The notes below the pieces were generated by a model. The model searched no databases. It saw only the letters and a program-made list of their open reading frames with translations, and was not told where the DNA came from. Positions 30,114 through 38,329 of a DNA stretch of 39,396 nucleotides are shown here, piece by piece. Every line of letters begins with the position of its first letter. The first letter of the stretch is position 1. Origin of the DNA: Bacteroidales bacterium (GTDB lineage: Bacteria > Bacteroidota > Bacteroidia > Bacteroidales > UBA932); contig JAFYME010000003.1 in the NCBI GenBank assembly GCA_017556765.1, positions 1-39,396 on the forward strand, in the 5' to 3' direction. The position numbers and the translations under genes were made by a program.

Positions 30114-30539
30114 ATGAAGAAATTTTTAATCTTGCTGTTTGTGTCCTTGATCGCGTTCCCGTCGATCATGTCAGCTCAGGATCTCGATGCAGCGACTCTT
30201 GCCAAAAGAGCTGGAAGAAAGAACCTCACCATCAAGGAATGGAACACTGATGCGAAGTCGAAGACCAGATGGCTTGACAGAGTTACTACATACGACGATC
30301 AGGGTCGTAAGATAGAGCAGATAGAGTATGCTTCATATGGTCAGAAATGGCGTGAGACATATGAGTATGGTGAGAACGGACGCATTGTTCAGGAAGTTGA
30401 GTATGACGACCGCGACAAGCCGAAGTCGATCAGAAAGTACGAGTATAATGCCGACGGTACCAAGAAGAAGCAGTACAACTATGCTCCGAACGGACGTCTG
30501 CAGACTATAAAGGTGTTTGAATACGTTGTCTCCGACTAG
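30114..30539 (+). CDS. small secreted protein with YD-like repeats
   Basis: A 141-residue exported protein with a signal peptide (MKKFLILLFVSLIAFPSIMSAQ). Residues 60-138 hold repeats of about 20 residues with Tyr, Asp and Gly at regular spacing (TTYDDQGRKIEQIEYASYG, ETYEYGENGRIVQEVEYDD, RKYEYNADGTKKKQYNYAPNGRL), like short YD/RHS-type or MORN-like beta-hairpin repeats. The function is unknown. It is the first gene after the promoter at 30074-30081 and lies 2 bp before the VTC gene, so it belongs to the VTC-DUF4956-DUF2490 group. Confidence 0.8.
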   Translation: MKKFLILLFVSLIAFPSIMSAQDLDAATLAKRAGRKNLTIKEWNTDAKSKTRWLDRVTTYDDQGRKIEQIEYASYGQKWRETYEYGENGRIVQEVEYDDRDKPKSIRKYEYNADGTKKKQYNYAPNGRLQTIKVFEYVVSD

Positions 30540-30541
30540 CT

Positions 30542-31339
30542 ATGTATAAAGAGGGTGATTTTTGTGCTGTCGGAAGGATGAATGCCGTTTCGCTTGATGA
30601 AATGTCATCCGTCTCCCTCATGAACCGCATAGATACCAAGTTCGTCACGACGGTTTCCAAGCTGCAGCTCGTCCTTGAAGATGCCCTTCAGGCCGGTTAT
30701 CGTGTGTGCGAGATAGGCGGTCAGAGGTTGTTGTCTTATGCCTCGGTTTATTACGATACGCCTGATCTTCAGATGTATACGGCACATAGGAACGGCAAGA
30801 AGACGCGCCAGAAGGTGCGTGTGAGGACCTATCTCATAGATAATCAGACATTTCTCGAAATCAAGAGAAAAAACAATAGGGGACGTACGAAGAAGAAGCG
30901 TATCCGTATTCCGGAAGATTACGTGATGAATTTCGGAGCCATGCAGGAAGCGGCGGATTTCCTCCAGAAGAAGTCGTGGTGGAGCCATGAAGACATAACT
31001 CCTGAAACGACAACCGACTTCAGCCGTTTCACTCTTGTCAACAAGGCCATGACCGAAAGGCTCACGATAGACATAAACCTTGGCTTCAGGAATTTCAGAA
31101 GCGGTGCCGAGGCCTCTCTTGGCGATTTTGTGATCATAGAACTCAAGCAGGACGGCAGGGTAGACTCGCAGATGAGACAGATTCTTCTCAGACACAGGGT
31201 GTTCCCATACAGAATCAGTAAATACTGCGTGGCAGTGACGCTGACAGATCCTCAGGCCAGACCGGGCAGATTCATTGAAAAGGTGAGATATATTGAGAAG
31301 CTCACAGGAAAGAAACTTTATCACAGAACCAACAACTGA
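30542..31339 (+). CDS. VTC domain protein, polyphosphate polymerase-like
   Basis: A 265-residue cytoplasmic protein of the VTC family (PF09359), the tunnel-shaped fold of yeast Vtc4, which makes polyphosphate from ATP. The characteristic tunnel residues are visible: RIDTKFVTT (start of the core), SYASVYYDTPDLQMY, KKTRQKVRVRTYL (KxRxR), TFLEIKRKNNRGRTKKKRI (ExKxK), VVIIELKQ-like FVIIELKQDG, and YRISKYCVA. In bacteria the activity of such proteins is less certain than in yeast. The DUF4956 membrane protein follows after 4 bp, a conserved pairing, so the two probably act as a complex at the inner membrane. Confidence 0.92.
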   Translation: MYKEGDFCAVGRMNAVSLDEMSSVSLMNRIDTKFVTTVSKLQLVLEDALQAGYRVCEIGGQRLLSYASVYYDTPDLQMYTAHRNGKKTRQKVRVRTYLIDNQTFLEIKRKNNRGRTKKKRIRIPEDYVMNFGAMQEAADFLQKKSWWSHEDITPETTTDFSRFTLVNKAMTERLTIDINLGFRNFRSGAEASLGDFVIIELKQDGRVDSQMRQILLRHRVFPYRISKYCVAVTLTDPQARPGRFIEKVRYIEKLTGKKLYHRTNN

Positions 31340-31343
31340 CAAC

Positions 31344-32129
31344 ATGATACCATTACAGATTGATCCTACAATGGCGGCGAACTGGTCGCCTGAGGCAGCA
31401 GACACCCTGTCTTCTGCATTCAGCGAGTTTGATCCGTCCATAGCGGCCGAATTCGGCTATGATGTGGCTCAGGCCACTACATTCCTCGGAGTGCCTCTGT
31501 TTGACGTGCAGAGCCTCATGCACCTGGGAATCCATTTTGCATTCACGATGCTCGTGTCGTGGATCATAGTGCACCTGTTCTACTACAGAAAATCAAGACG
31601 CAGGGACTATTATTTCACATTCCTGATGTTCTCTGCAGCGATGTTCATCCTTCTGTTCGTGATGGAAAACATCGAGATGCAGATCGGTTTCGCCCTCGGA
31701 CTTTTCGCTATCTTCGGCATGATCAGATACAGGACGGAAACGATGCCCGTCAGGGAGATGACATATCTTTTCGTGATCATAGCCATATCCATCGTCAATG
31801 GTCTGGCCCTGAACATCTCTTATGCAGAGCTCCTGTTTGCCAACCTCCTCATAATCCTTCTGACGTGGATTCTTGAATCAGATAAGATCATTGCCCATAC
31901 GTCTACAAAGCTTGTCACATATGACCGAATCGACCTGATTGTTCCGGAAAAGCGTGATGAGCTCAAGGCAGATCTTGAGAAGAGAATAGGTGTGAAGGTG
32001 AAGACGATAGAGGTCGGAGCTGTGGATTTCCTCCGCGATTCTGCATTCATCAAGATTACATACGATCTTCCTCAGGGTCAGGGAAATACAGTTGACCAGC
32101 TCAGGAAGGAAAAAGACTTTATCGGATAA
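31344..32129 (+). CDS. DUF4956 inner-membrane protein
   Basis: A 261-residue protein with four predicted helices (SLMHLGIHFAFTMLVSWIIV, YYFTFLMFSAAMFILLFVM, IGFALGLFAIFGMI, YLFVIIAISIVNGLAL plus LLFANLLIILLTWIL) and a C-terminal cytoplasmic alpha/beta domain of about 80 residues (RIDLIVPEKRDELKADLEKRIGVKVKTIEVG). The motif GMIRYRTETMPVREMTYLF is the DUF4956 signature. The family is almost always next to a VTC gene. The longer frame starts inside the VTC gene; ATG 31344 follows its stop by 4 bp. Its role may be anchoring or gating the VTC product (inference). Confidence 0.9.
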   Translation: MIPLQIDPTMAANWSPEAADTLSSAFSEFDPSIAAEFGYDVAQATTFLGVPLFDVQSLMHLGIHFAFTMLVSWIIVHLFYYRKSRRRDYYFTFLMFSAAMFILLFVMENIEMQIGFALGLFAIFGMIRYRTETMPVREMTYLFVIIAISIVNGLALNISYAELLFANLLIILLTWILESDKIIAHTSTKLVTYDRIDLIVPEKRDELKADLEKRIGVKVKTIEVGAVDFLRDSAFIKITYDLPQGQGNTVDQLRKEKDFIG

Positions 32130-32130
32130 T

Positions 32131-32976
32131 ATGAAAAGAAGATTTTATATGCTGGCGACGCTTTGTGTCGCATTCTTGTCGGCCCCGGTCGTAATGCATG
32201 CGGATGAAGATGATTCTGACGCATTCGGAGCACGCGTGTCTGCCGAGGTTGATTATAAGATCATGAAGGGAATGCATGTGAATGTTTCTGAAGAGCTGCG
32301 TTTCTTCGGTGGCAGCCACATCCTCGACCGTTCTTACAGTCAGGTAGGATTCTCATACAAGATCTGTGATTATCTCAAAGCCGGAGTGTCATATACAGCT
32401 ATCGCCGTGCAGAAGAGCAAGACGGAGATGCCTGATACCGAGGAGATCACCACCAACTGGACCGAGTGGCGTCACAGAGTTTCCGGAGACCTTACTGCTT
32501 CATACAAGGTCGGCCAGTGGAAGTTCTCTCTCAGGGAAAGGGTGCAGGGAACATACAAGATGCGTGAGCTGAACAACTATCAGCAGCCTCAGATGGGATG
32601 GGCTCTCAGGAGTCGTCTGAAAGTGGCTTATAAGTTCCGTGCGGTTCCTCTTGAGCCATATGCGTATTTCGAGCCTAGACTGGTTTTGAACGGTGCGAAA
32701 TGGGGCGTGGAAAGCACAGGTGACGATTATAAGAAAGCGGAATTCCTTGGACATAAGGACGTGTACATGAACAGATATCGTGGCGCGGCGGGTCTTGAAT
32801 GGACCCTTGACAAGCGCAGCTCTTTCGATTTCTATGTTCTGTATGACAACCTTTATGACAAGGTCATTGATGCCCGCAAGGAGGACAGTAAGAAGGGAGT
32901 CCAGCTCAAGGCCCCTATTACCGGAATTTCCTCAAACAGGGTTTCGGTAGGAGTATCTTATAAATATTCTTTCTAA
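32131..32976 (+). CDS. DUF2490-type outer-membrane protein
   Basis: A 281-residue protein with a signal peptide (MKRRFYMLATLCVAFLSAPVVMHA) and a body of alternating strands rich in Tyr, Arg and Trp (AEVDYKIMKGMHVNVSEELRFFGG, LKAGVSYTAIAVQKS, WTEWRHRVSGDLTASYKVGQWKFSLRERVQ), ending in KYSF. This pattern and the terminal Phe fit a 10-12-strand outer-membrane barrel of the DUF2490 type. It starts 1 bp after the DUF4956 stop, so it belongs to the same operon and links the inner-membrane VTC/DUF4956 pair to the outer membrane in some way not yet clear. Confidence 0.85.
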   Translation: MKRRFYMLATLCVAFLSAPVVMHADEDDSDAFGARVSAEVDYKIMKGMHVNVSEELRFFGGSHILDRSYSQVGFSYKICDYLKAGVSYTAIAVQKSKTEMPDTEEITTNWTEWRHRVSGDLTASYKVGQWKFSLRERVQGTYKMRELNNYQQPQMGWALRSRLKVAYKFRAVPLEPYAYFEPRLVLNGAKWGVESTGDDYKKAEFLGHKDVYMNRYRGAAGLEWTLDKRSSFDFYVLYDNLYDKVIDARKEDSKKGVQLKAPITGISSNRVSVGVSYKYSF

Positions 32977-32991
32977 AGGGGATAACCGAAG

Positions 32992-34170
32992 ATGAAGAGA
33001 ATAAGTGAAAGAATCTTTTATATAGGAGTGAATGACGATGACAAGGTGCTTTTTGAAGGCCTTTGGCCTATCCCTGTCGGAGTCAGCTACAATTCATATG
33101 TGGTTGCAGATGAAAAGGTTGCATTGATCGATACCGTCGAAAGCGGTTTTGAGGAAGAGTTCATTGCAAATATAGAGGAAGCGATCGGTGACAGGCAGAT
33201 CGACTATCTGGTAGTCAATCATATGGAGCCGGATCATTCGTCATTGATAGCATACATGCAGGGCAGGTACCCGGGCTTGAAGATTGTTGCAAACGCCAAG
33301 ACTGTTCCAATGCTCAAGGGTTATTACGGGGTGTCTGAAGAAGATGTGCTTGTCATGCCAGAGGGCGGTGAGCTGAGCCTTGGATCGTGCACGCTGAAAT
33401 TCTATATGGTTCCTATGGTGCATTGGCCTGAGACCATGGTTACATGGCTTGAGGAAGAAGGCACCCTCTTCTCTGGAGACGCTTTCGGTACATTCGGCTC
33501 GATCGATGAAGATGTCATCGACGATGATGGTACATTCGAGCAGTTCCGTGACGAGATGACCCGTTACTATGCATGTATCGTAGGTAAGTACGGAATCCCT
33601 GTACAGACTGCGCTCAAGAAGCTCGGCGGCCTTCCGATAAAGAGGGTCTGCAGTACACATGGACCGGTCTGGGAAAAGAACATCCCGGCTGTCGTGGATC
33701 TTTATGACAAGATGAGCCGTTATGAGGTCGAAAGGGGAGTATGCATCGTGTATGGATCAATGTATGGAAATACAGCGGCAGCGGCAGATGCACTCGCTAT
33801 GGAGCTTGATGCTCTTGGAGTACCTTATGCAATCCATGACCTTGCAGGAAACAACGCCGGTGAGCTCGGTCTTTCAGGAGCTCTTCGCGATGTGTTCAGA
33901 TACGATACTATCGTGGTCGGCTCTCCGACATACAACAACGGAATCTATCCTCCTGTGGAAACATTCATGAAGGCTCTTCAGGCCCGTCTCATCAAGGATC
34001 GCCGCTTCTACGCCTTCGGTTCCTACACATGGGCAGGAGCAAGCGTCAGACTCCTCAATGAGTATGCGGCTTCATTGAATTTCGAACTTCTCGGCGACGG
34101 CCTTTCGTTCCCGCAGGCCTATACCCGCGAAAAAGTTGACATGGCGACTGTTGCGAAGATGTTGGCATAA
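32992..34170 (+). CDS. fprA: A-type flavodiiron protein (O2/NO reductase)
   Basis: A 392-residue cytoplasmic enzyme that reduces O2 to water or NO to N2O, protecting anaerobes. The N-terminal metallo-beta-lactamase-like domain has the diiron ligands His77, Glu79, Asp81 and His82 (NHMEPDHSS), further ligands in MVHWPETM and GDAFGTFG, and CSTHGPVW. The C-terminal flavodoxin domain starts near residue 245 with the FMN-binding loop VYGSMYGNTAAAADAL and later VVGSPTYNNGIYP. There is no rubredoxin or NADH-oxidase extension, so it is class A. It lies 15 bp after the DUF2490 gene and 13 bp before the peptidase gene, likely within one transcript. Confidence 0.95.
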   Translation: MKRISERIFYIGVNDDDKVLFEGLWPIPVGVSYNSYVVADEKVALIDTVESGFEEEFIANIEEAIGDRQIDYLVVNHMEPDHSSLIAYMQGRYPGLKIVANAKTVPMLKGYYGVSEEDVLVMPEGGELSLGSCTLKFYMVPMVHWPETMVTWLEEEGTLFSGDAFGTFGSIDEDVIDDDGTFEQFRDEMTRYYACIVGKYGIPVQTALKKLGGLPIKRVCSTHGPVWEKNIPAVVDLYDKMSRYEVERGVCIVYGSMYGNTAAAADALAMELDALGVPYAIHDLAGNNAGELGLSGALRDVFRYDTIVVGSPTYNNGIYPPVETFMKALQARLIKDRRFYAFGSYTWAGASVRLLNEYAASLNFELLGDGLSFPQAYTREKVDMATVAKMLA

Positions 34171-34183
34171 AGAATTACGCATC

Positions 34184-35995
34184 ATGTTGGCAAAAGTCAT
34201 CAAGATAATATTTGTTTTATATATTTACTGCCTGGGCTGTATCACTGTGAAAGCTCAGGCAGTTGATGAATATTTCACAATCGATGCACCGGACAGCGTC
34301 GTTGTCGGAGATACGCTTACTGTCCGCTATAGTCTGACCACAAAGAATCTTCAAAGGTATCTGAGTCCGGTGTTTGATGGATTCGAGTTCATTGACATGG
34401 ATTATGATATCAGGAAAGATAATTTTACATTCATTTATCGTCTTAAGGCTGTCAATATAGGAAACTTGCTGATCGGGCCCATGAGGGTTGTGCATCAAAA
34501 CAAGGATGTATTCTCCAAAAGCAAGGAAATTTCGGTACATCCGGATGAAAGACATGAGCCTGCCACGAAGGTTCTTAAGGAGTTTCTTGCAGAAAACGCA
34601 ATGGATCCTGATACATGTGAAATCAGGTTCATTTATGATGCTCCTGAGTTTACGGTAGCGTCAAGCATACGCTCTCATTATTTTGCAGTTATTGCAAATG
34701 ATGCTTTTACAAGAGACTTGGACAATCCGATATTGGCATACGGCCTTGAATATGGAATCAGGTCTGTTGAACCTGAATTCCTCAGTGTGTTGAAGTATTA
34801 TAAGACACAGCTCGGGCATATAGGTGATGATTTGCATGGGCCTTCAGGCAAGTCTGTACATCCGTTATTGAAGGATATCGTGTGGGGACAGAAGGAACCG
34901 TTCAATTCGGAGTGTCCTCGTCTTGTCTTCGAGGGAGATTCTGTTCATGCTGTTGCAGGATGCGGTCCTGTCGCGCTCGGTCAGGTCATGAAATATTACA
35001 ATTCTCCAGGTTCTGATGATCCTGCGTCATTGCTGGCTCAGATTGGTTCTGCCACTGAGACCATATATGGTCCATTGTCGACAGCCAGCTACAGCGGAAA
35101 TTACAGGAAGGCTCTTGTGGATACATTCGGATTCAGCCCTCAATGCAGGCTCCTGACATTGCCTCAGGGTCAATTGTTCGATTTGACGATCAATGAGCTG
35201 ATGAAAGGAAGGCCTGTTGTTGTCATGAATGATAAGCATGCATTTGTCTGTGACGGTTATCAGGATGGATATCTTCATTTCAACCTTGGATGGAATGGTG
35301 CGGGTAACGGATATTACAGAGTCTTGAGTTCATCAGTAGATGAGCCTGCAGATATGCTTTATCATTCGATGCTCATAAACATTTTTCCTGATCAACATCG
35401 GAATGCATCCAAGACCGTTACTTTGGATAAGAAAAACAGGCTCAAGGATGTCCTGACTGAATCGGAAATGGAAAATCTTCATTCCCTTGCGATCTCCGGA
35501 AGATTGACAGGAGAAGATGTCAGGCTTTTGCGCAGAATGGCCGGTGCGGTGGATGACAATGACTATAAGTCGTGGACCGGTTCGCTTCAGAATCTGGATC
35601 TCAGCATGGCCTCGTTTACGAATGACAAGGTAACTCCGTATCTGACTGTTGATGCTGCTCAATGTAAACTGAAACTCTGGCGTGAGATGCCGGTGATGGC
35701 ATATGGAATGGCACCGGCAACCAAGCGGGTCGAATATGACTTTACATTCATGACGGAAGATCAATGGGAAGAGATTTTGAAGTATAGGATAAATGTAGGA
35801 AAAGGCTTCAGAATCGTACCGACAGGCAGAGGCTATAATGTCGAGTACCTTTTGGAAAAGAAGAAGGTTGGTCGGAACATGTTCTCCGGCTGCATCAATC
35901 TCAAGGATGTCAGATTGCCTGATGATATCATTGAGATCGGTCAAGATGCATTTGCGAATACGGAGTTATCAGGAAAATCCTTGACACGGTACTAA
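34184..35995 (+). CDS. secreted C10-family cysteine peptidase with BatD-like N-domain
   Basis: A 603-residue exported protein with a signal peptide (LAKVIKIIFVLYIYCLGCITVKAQ). Residues 30-110 resemble the first Ig-like domain of BatD (FTIDAPDSVVVGDTLTVRYSLTT, LKAVNIGNLLIGPMRV). Residues 190-410 are a streptopain-like (C10) domain: LLKDIVWGQKEPFNSECPR, the nucleophile Cys260 in VAGCGPVALGQVMKYY, and His352 in KHAFVCDGYQDGYLHFNLGWNGAGNGYY. The usual sequence after the Cys is GCVATA-like; here it is GCGPVA. The C-terminus ends within one leucine-rich-repeat-5-type unit (NMFSGCINLKDVRLPDDIIEIGQDAFA), as if cut short. ATG 34184 is preferred over upstream in-frame codons inside fprA. C10 enzymes are usually made as inhibited zymogens. 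Confidence 0.85.
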   Translation: MLAKVIKIIFVLYIYCLGCITVKAQAVDEYFTIDAPDSVVVGDTLTVRYSLTTKNLQRYLSPVFDGFEFIDMDYDIRKDNFTFIYRLKAVNIGNLLIGPMRVVHQNKDVFSKSKEISVHPDERHEPATKVLKEFLAENAMDPDTCEIRFIYDAPEFTVASSIRSHYFAVIANDAFTRDLDNPILAYGLEYGIRSVEPEFLSVLKYYKTQLGHIGDDLHGPSGKSVHPLLKDIVWGQKEPFNSECPRLVFEGDSVHAVAGCGPVALGQVMKYYNSPGSDDPASLLAQIGSATETIYGPLSTASYSGNYRKALVDTFGFSPQCRLLTLPQGQLFDLTINELMKGRPVVVMNDKHAFVCDGYQDGYLHFNLGWNGAGNGYYRVLSSSVDEPADMLYHSMLINIFPDQHRNASKTVTLDKKNRLKDVLTESEMENLHSLAISGRLTGEDVRLLRRMAGAVDDNDYKSWTGSLQNLDLSMASFTNDKVTPYLTVDAAQCKLKLWREMPVMAYGMAPATKRVEYDFTFMTEDQWEEILKYRINVGKGFRIVPTGRGYNVEYLLEKKKVGRNMFSGCINLKDVRLPDDIIEIGQDAFANTELSGKSLTRY

Positions 35996-36194
35996 AGCCT
36001 AATCAACTCATAATAAGGGGGTTACGTTAATTGGGGTAGGTGATTTTTGCCTACCCTATCAAGCGTAAAATGCTATCAATCAAGCGTTTAGATAAATGAC
36101 GGACACATGAATGAATGTGTACTAGGCATGAGAATCTCCATTCCTGTTCTCCCCACATCGAATTTGTAAGGTGTAAACTGATATATCATTGCCA
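35996..36194. other. intergenic stretch after the C10 peptidase
   Basis: About 200 bp with no supported gene. It holds a 7-bp hairpin GGGTAGG / CCTACCC (36034-36056) without a T run and a short direct repeat of ATCAAGCG near 36058 and 36078. It may be the eroded remainder of a longer leucine-rich-repeat gene, but no repeat-like translation is visible in any frame. Confidence 0.4.
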
Positions 36195-36196
36195 TG

Positions 36197-36222
36197 AAAA
36201 AAGCATCTCATGCGAGATGCTT
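36197..36222 (-). terminator. intrinsic terminator of the nitroreductase gene
   Basis: A 9-bp perfect stem AAGCATCTC / GAGATGCTT with a 4-nt loop, followed on the minus strand by six T. The stem begins within the stop codon of the nitroreductase gene. Confidence 0.88.
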
Positions 36223-36835
36223 AGTCTACGAACTTCACTTTGCCGAAGTCTCTTGGTTTTGCTTCGGGGGCTTCGTCTGGGTAGCCCATTCCGATGCAGA
36301 TCACTGGGGTGTAGCCTTCGCTGAAACCGAGCTTTGCTATGGCTTCAGGGGCGTTTCTGAGGAAGCGGACGGGGCTGCCGAGGCATACGGAGCCGACTCC
36401 GAGGGCGTGTCCAGAGAGCATTATGTTCTGAGAGAGAAGACCGCAGTCGATGACCGAGAAGTCGTATGACGGATCGTTTGCTATGAAGATCATTGTAGGA
36501 CATCCTCGGAAACAGCCCTTGATCATGCCTGGGTCTGCAGCTGGGTTTCCGGCTGCCATGAGGCTGATGATTTCATCCATTGTTTCAAGATTGTCTACAA
36601 CGCGTACCTCCCATGACTGTCTGTTCTGGCCGCTTGGGGCATTGATTCCGCATTCTAGGATGGTCTGCATCGTTTCTCTGGCTACGGGGCCTTCCTTGTA
36701 TTTACGGATGCTGCGGCGGGCCATGATGTTCTCGATTACTGCATCCGCTTTGTCGCATGTCTCCACAGGAGCCTGCTTGCATGAAATGACGCCGGCAAGG
36801 CAAAGGCCGGCAAGAAGAATGTTCAAAGTTTTCAT
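36221..36835 (-). CDS. exported nitroreductase-family lipoprotein
   Basis: A 204-residue protein with a lipoprotein signal (MKTLNILLAGLCLAGVISC; lipobox VISC) followed by a nitroreductase fold. The FMN-binding elements are visible: MARRSIRKYKEGPV, INAPSGQNRQSWEV, VIDCGLLSQNIMLSGHALGVGSVCLG, and GMGYPDEAPEAKPRDFGKVKFV. Family members reduce nitro compounds, quinones or flavins with NAD(P)H; here the enzyme is predicted outside the cytoplasm, where NAD(P)H is absent, so another electron donor would be needed. The ATG at 36835 gives the signal peptide; an upstream in-frame TTG is rejected. It is monocistronic, with a terminator overlapping its stop. Confidence 0.9.
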   Translation of the reverse strand: MKTLNILLAGLCLAGVISCKQAPVETCDKADAVIENIMARRSIRKYKEGPVARETMQTILECGINAPSGQNRQSWEVRVVDNLETMDEIISLMAAGNPAADPGMIKGCFRGCPTMIFIANDPSYDFSVIDCGLLSQNIMLSGHALGVGSVCLGSPVRFLRNAPEAIAKLGFSEGYTPVICIGMGYPDEAPEAKPRDFGKVKFVD

Positions 36836-36900
36836 AAATGCTGGTTGTTTAGTCAAAATTTAGATTGTAAATTTACGCAAAATAATCAAAAACGGAAATC

Positions 36901-38328
36901 ATGAAACGTTCTGTTGCTTTTATGGCAGCTATGATATGCCTTCTGGCTGTGTCCTGCACCTCATCTCAGTCGGATTGTTCAGACTTCGGCCTCAAGCCGA
37001 GAATAGTAGTCCTTACGGACATCGCTCCTGGTGATATCGAGCCGGATGACATGGAGTCCATGGTCCGCCTCATGGCTCATGCAGATCTGTTCGAGATCGA
37101 GGCATTGATCACTTCAGGCGGATGGAACAGCAGCGGTCGAGCTTATCCGATAGGATGGAAAGACAGCCTGAGCAGGACCATAAATGCATATGAAAAGGAT
37201 CTTCCGAACCTTATGAAGCGAAGTGCGCAGAAAGGCTTCATGTCCCTTGAAGAGGAGCTTGTGTCTCAAGAGATCGGATATTGGCCGAGTGCTGATTACA
37301 TGAGGAGCAGAGCGATGCTCGGTAGCCTCGAACTGGGACGTCATAAGATAGGAGCGGACAACCGTTCAGAGGGAAGCGACCATATTGTGGCTCTTGCCGA
37401 TGAGGATGATGACAGGCCGATATGGATCCTCGCATGGGGCGGAGCCAATACTTTCGCGCAGGCCATATGGCAGGCGCAGCAGGAACGTAATCCTCAGCAG
37501 GTCAAGGAATTCCTTCGTAAATTCAGGGTCTATACGATTACGGATCAGGATGTTCCATGGGGCGAACGTCACAGCAATTATCCGTACAGCTCGCATTATG
37601 AAATGCGTCGGGATCTCTCTGAAGACCTGATGTTCTTCTGGGACGAAAGCGCATGGCTTTCGCAGAACGCGATAGGCTCATCAAACTGGAAGGAATATGT
37701 CGAGCATATTCAGGGCCATGGAAATCTTGGAAGCATATACCCGAACTACAAGTGGGGCGTTGAGGGAGACACGCCTTCATATCTGCATGTGCTTCCGAAC
37801 GGTCTGCATGATCCTTCTGTGCCTGAAATGGCCGGTTGGGGCGGATATTTCAGATGGGGCAAAGGCATGGATGACGCTACATACAGCTATACCAACCATA
37901 CTGGTTATGTAAGGGAGATTTCCCGCAGGTATGAAGAATATTTCTATCCGGCCATATTCAACAATTTCGCGGCCAGAATGGACTGGGCTGCCAATGGCGA
38001 GGGAAACAGAAATCCGGTAGTCGTTGTAAACGGGTCGAAAGGGTTTGAGATCATAGAGATCAACGCCGCAGCCGGGGAAGTGGTCGGACTTGACGCTTCC
38101 GGTACATATGATCCTGAGGATGACAGGCTCGTATATCGTTGGTGGATCATGCCTGAGGCCGGTACATATGAAGGCGAGGCCGTCGTTTCAGATGCGTCGT
38201 CAGAGGCCGCTTCAGTCAAGATTCCGGCAGATGCGACAGGAAAGAACATACATGTGATCTGCGAGGTCAAGGACAATGGAACCCCTGAGCTGACCTCTTA
38301 CAGGCGCGTAATCATAAATGTAAGATGA
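36901..38328 (+). CDS. DUF1593 nucleoside-hydrolase-like lipoprotein
   Basis: A 475-residue protein with a lipoprotein signal (MKRSVAFMAAMICLLAVSC). Residues 30-330 match DUF1593 (PF07632), which has a nucleoside hydrolase-like fold: VVLTDIAPGDIEPDDMESMVRLM carries the Asp-rich metal site, and ILAWGGANTFAQAIW and YTITDQDVPWG follow. The C-terminal part (about 370-475) is an Ig-like domain of the Sde182 C-terminal type (VVVNGSKGFEIIEINAAAGEVVGLDASGTYDPEDDRLVYRWW). Relatives include the cellulose-associated Sde182 protein of Saccharophagus. A carbohydrate or nucleoside substrate is plausible but unproven. It is followed after 1 bp by the methyltransferase gene. Confidence 0.92.
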   Translation: MKRSVAFMAAMICLLAVSCTSSQSDCSDFGLKPRIVVLTDIAPGDIEPDDMESMVRLMAHADLFEIEALITSGGWNSSGRAYPIGWKDSLSRTINAYEKDLPNLMKRSAQKGFMSLEEELVSQEIGYWPSADYMRSRAMLGSLELGRHKIGADNRSEGSDHIVALADEDDDRPIWILAWGGANTFAQAIWQAQQERNPQQVKEFLRKFRVYTITDQDVPWGERHSNYPYSSHYEMRRDLSEDLMFFWDESAWLSQNAIGSSNWKEYVEHIQGHGNLGSIYPNYKWGVEGDTPSYLHVLPNGLHDPSVPEMAGWGGYFRWGKGMDDATYSYTNHTGYVREISRRYEEYFYPAIFNNFAARMDWAANGEGNRNPVVVVNGSKGFEIIEINAAAGEVVGLDASGTYDPEDDRLVYRWWIMPEAGTYEGEAVVSDASSEAASVKIPADATGKNIHVICEVKDNGTPELTSYRRVIINVR

Positions 38329-38329
38329 T

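Noticed and set aside
36034..36056. Terminator of the C10 peptidase gene
   Set aside because: The 7-bp stem is not followed by a T run on either strand.
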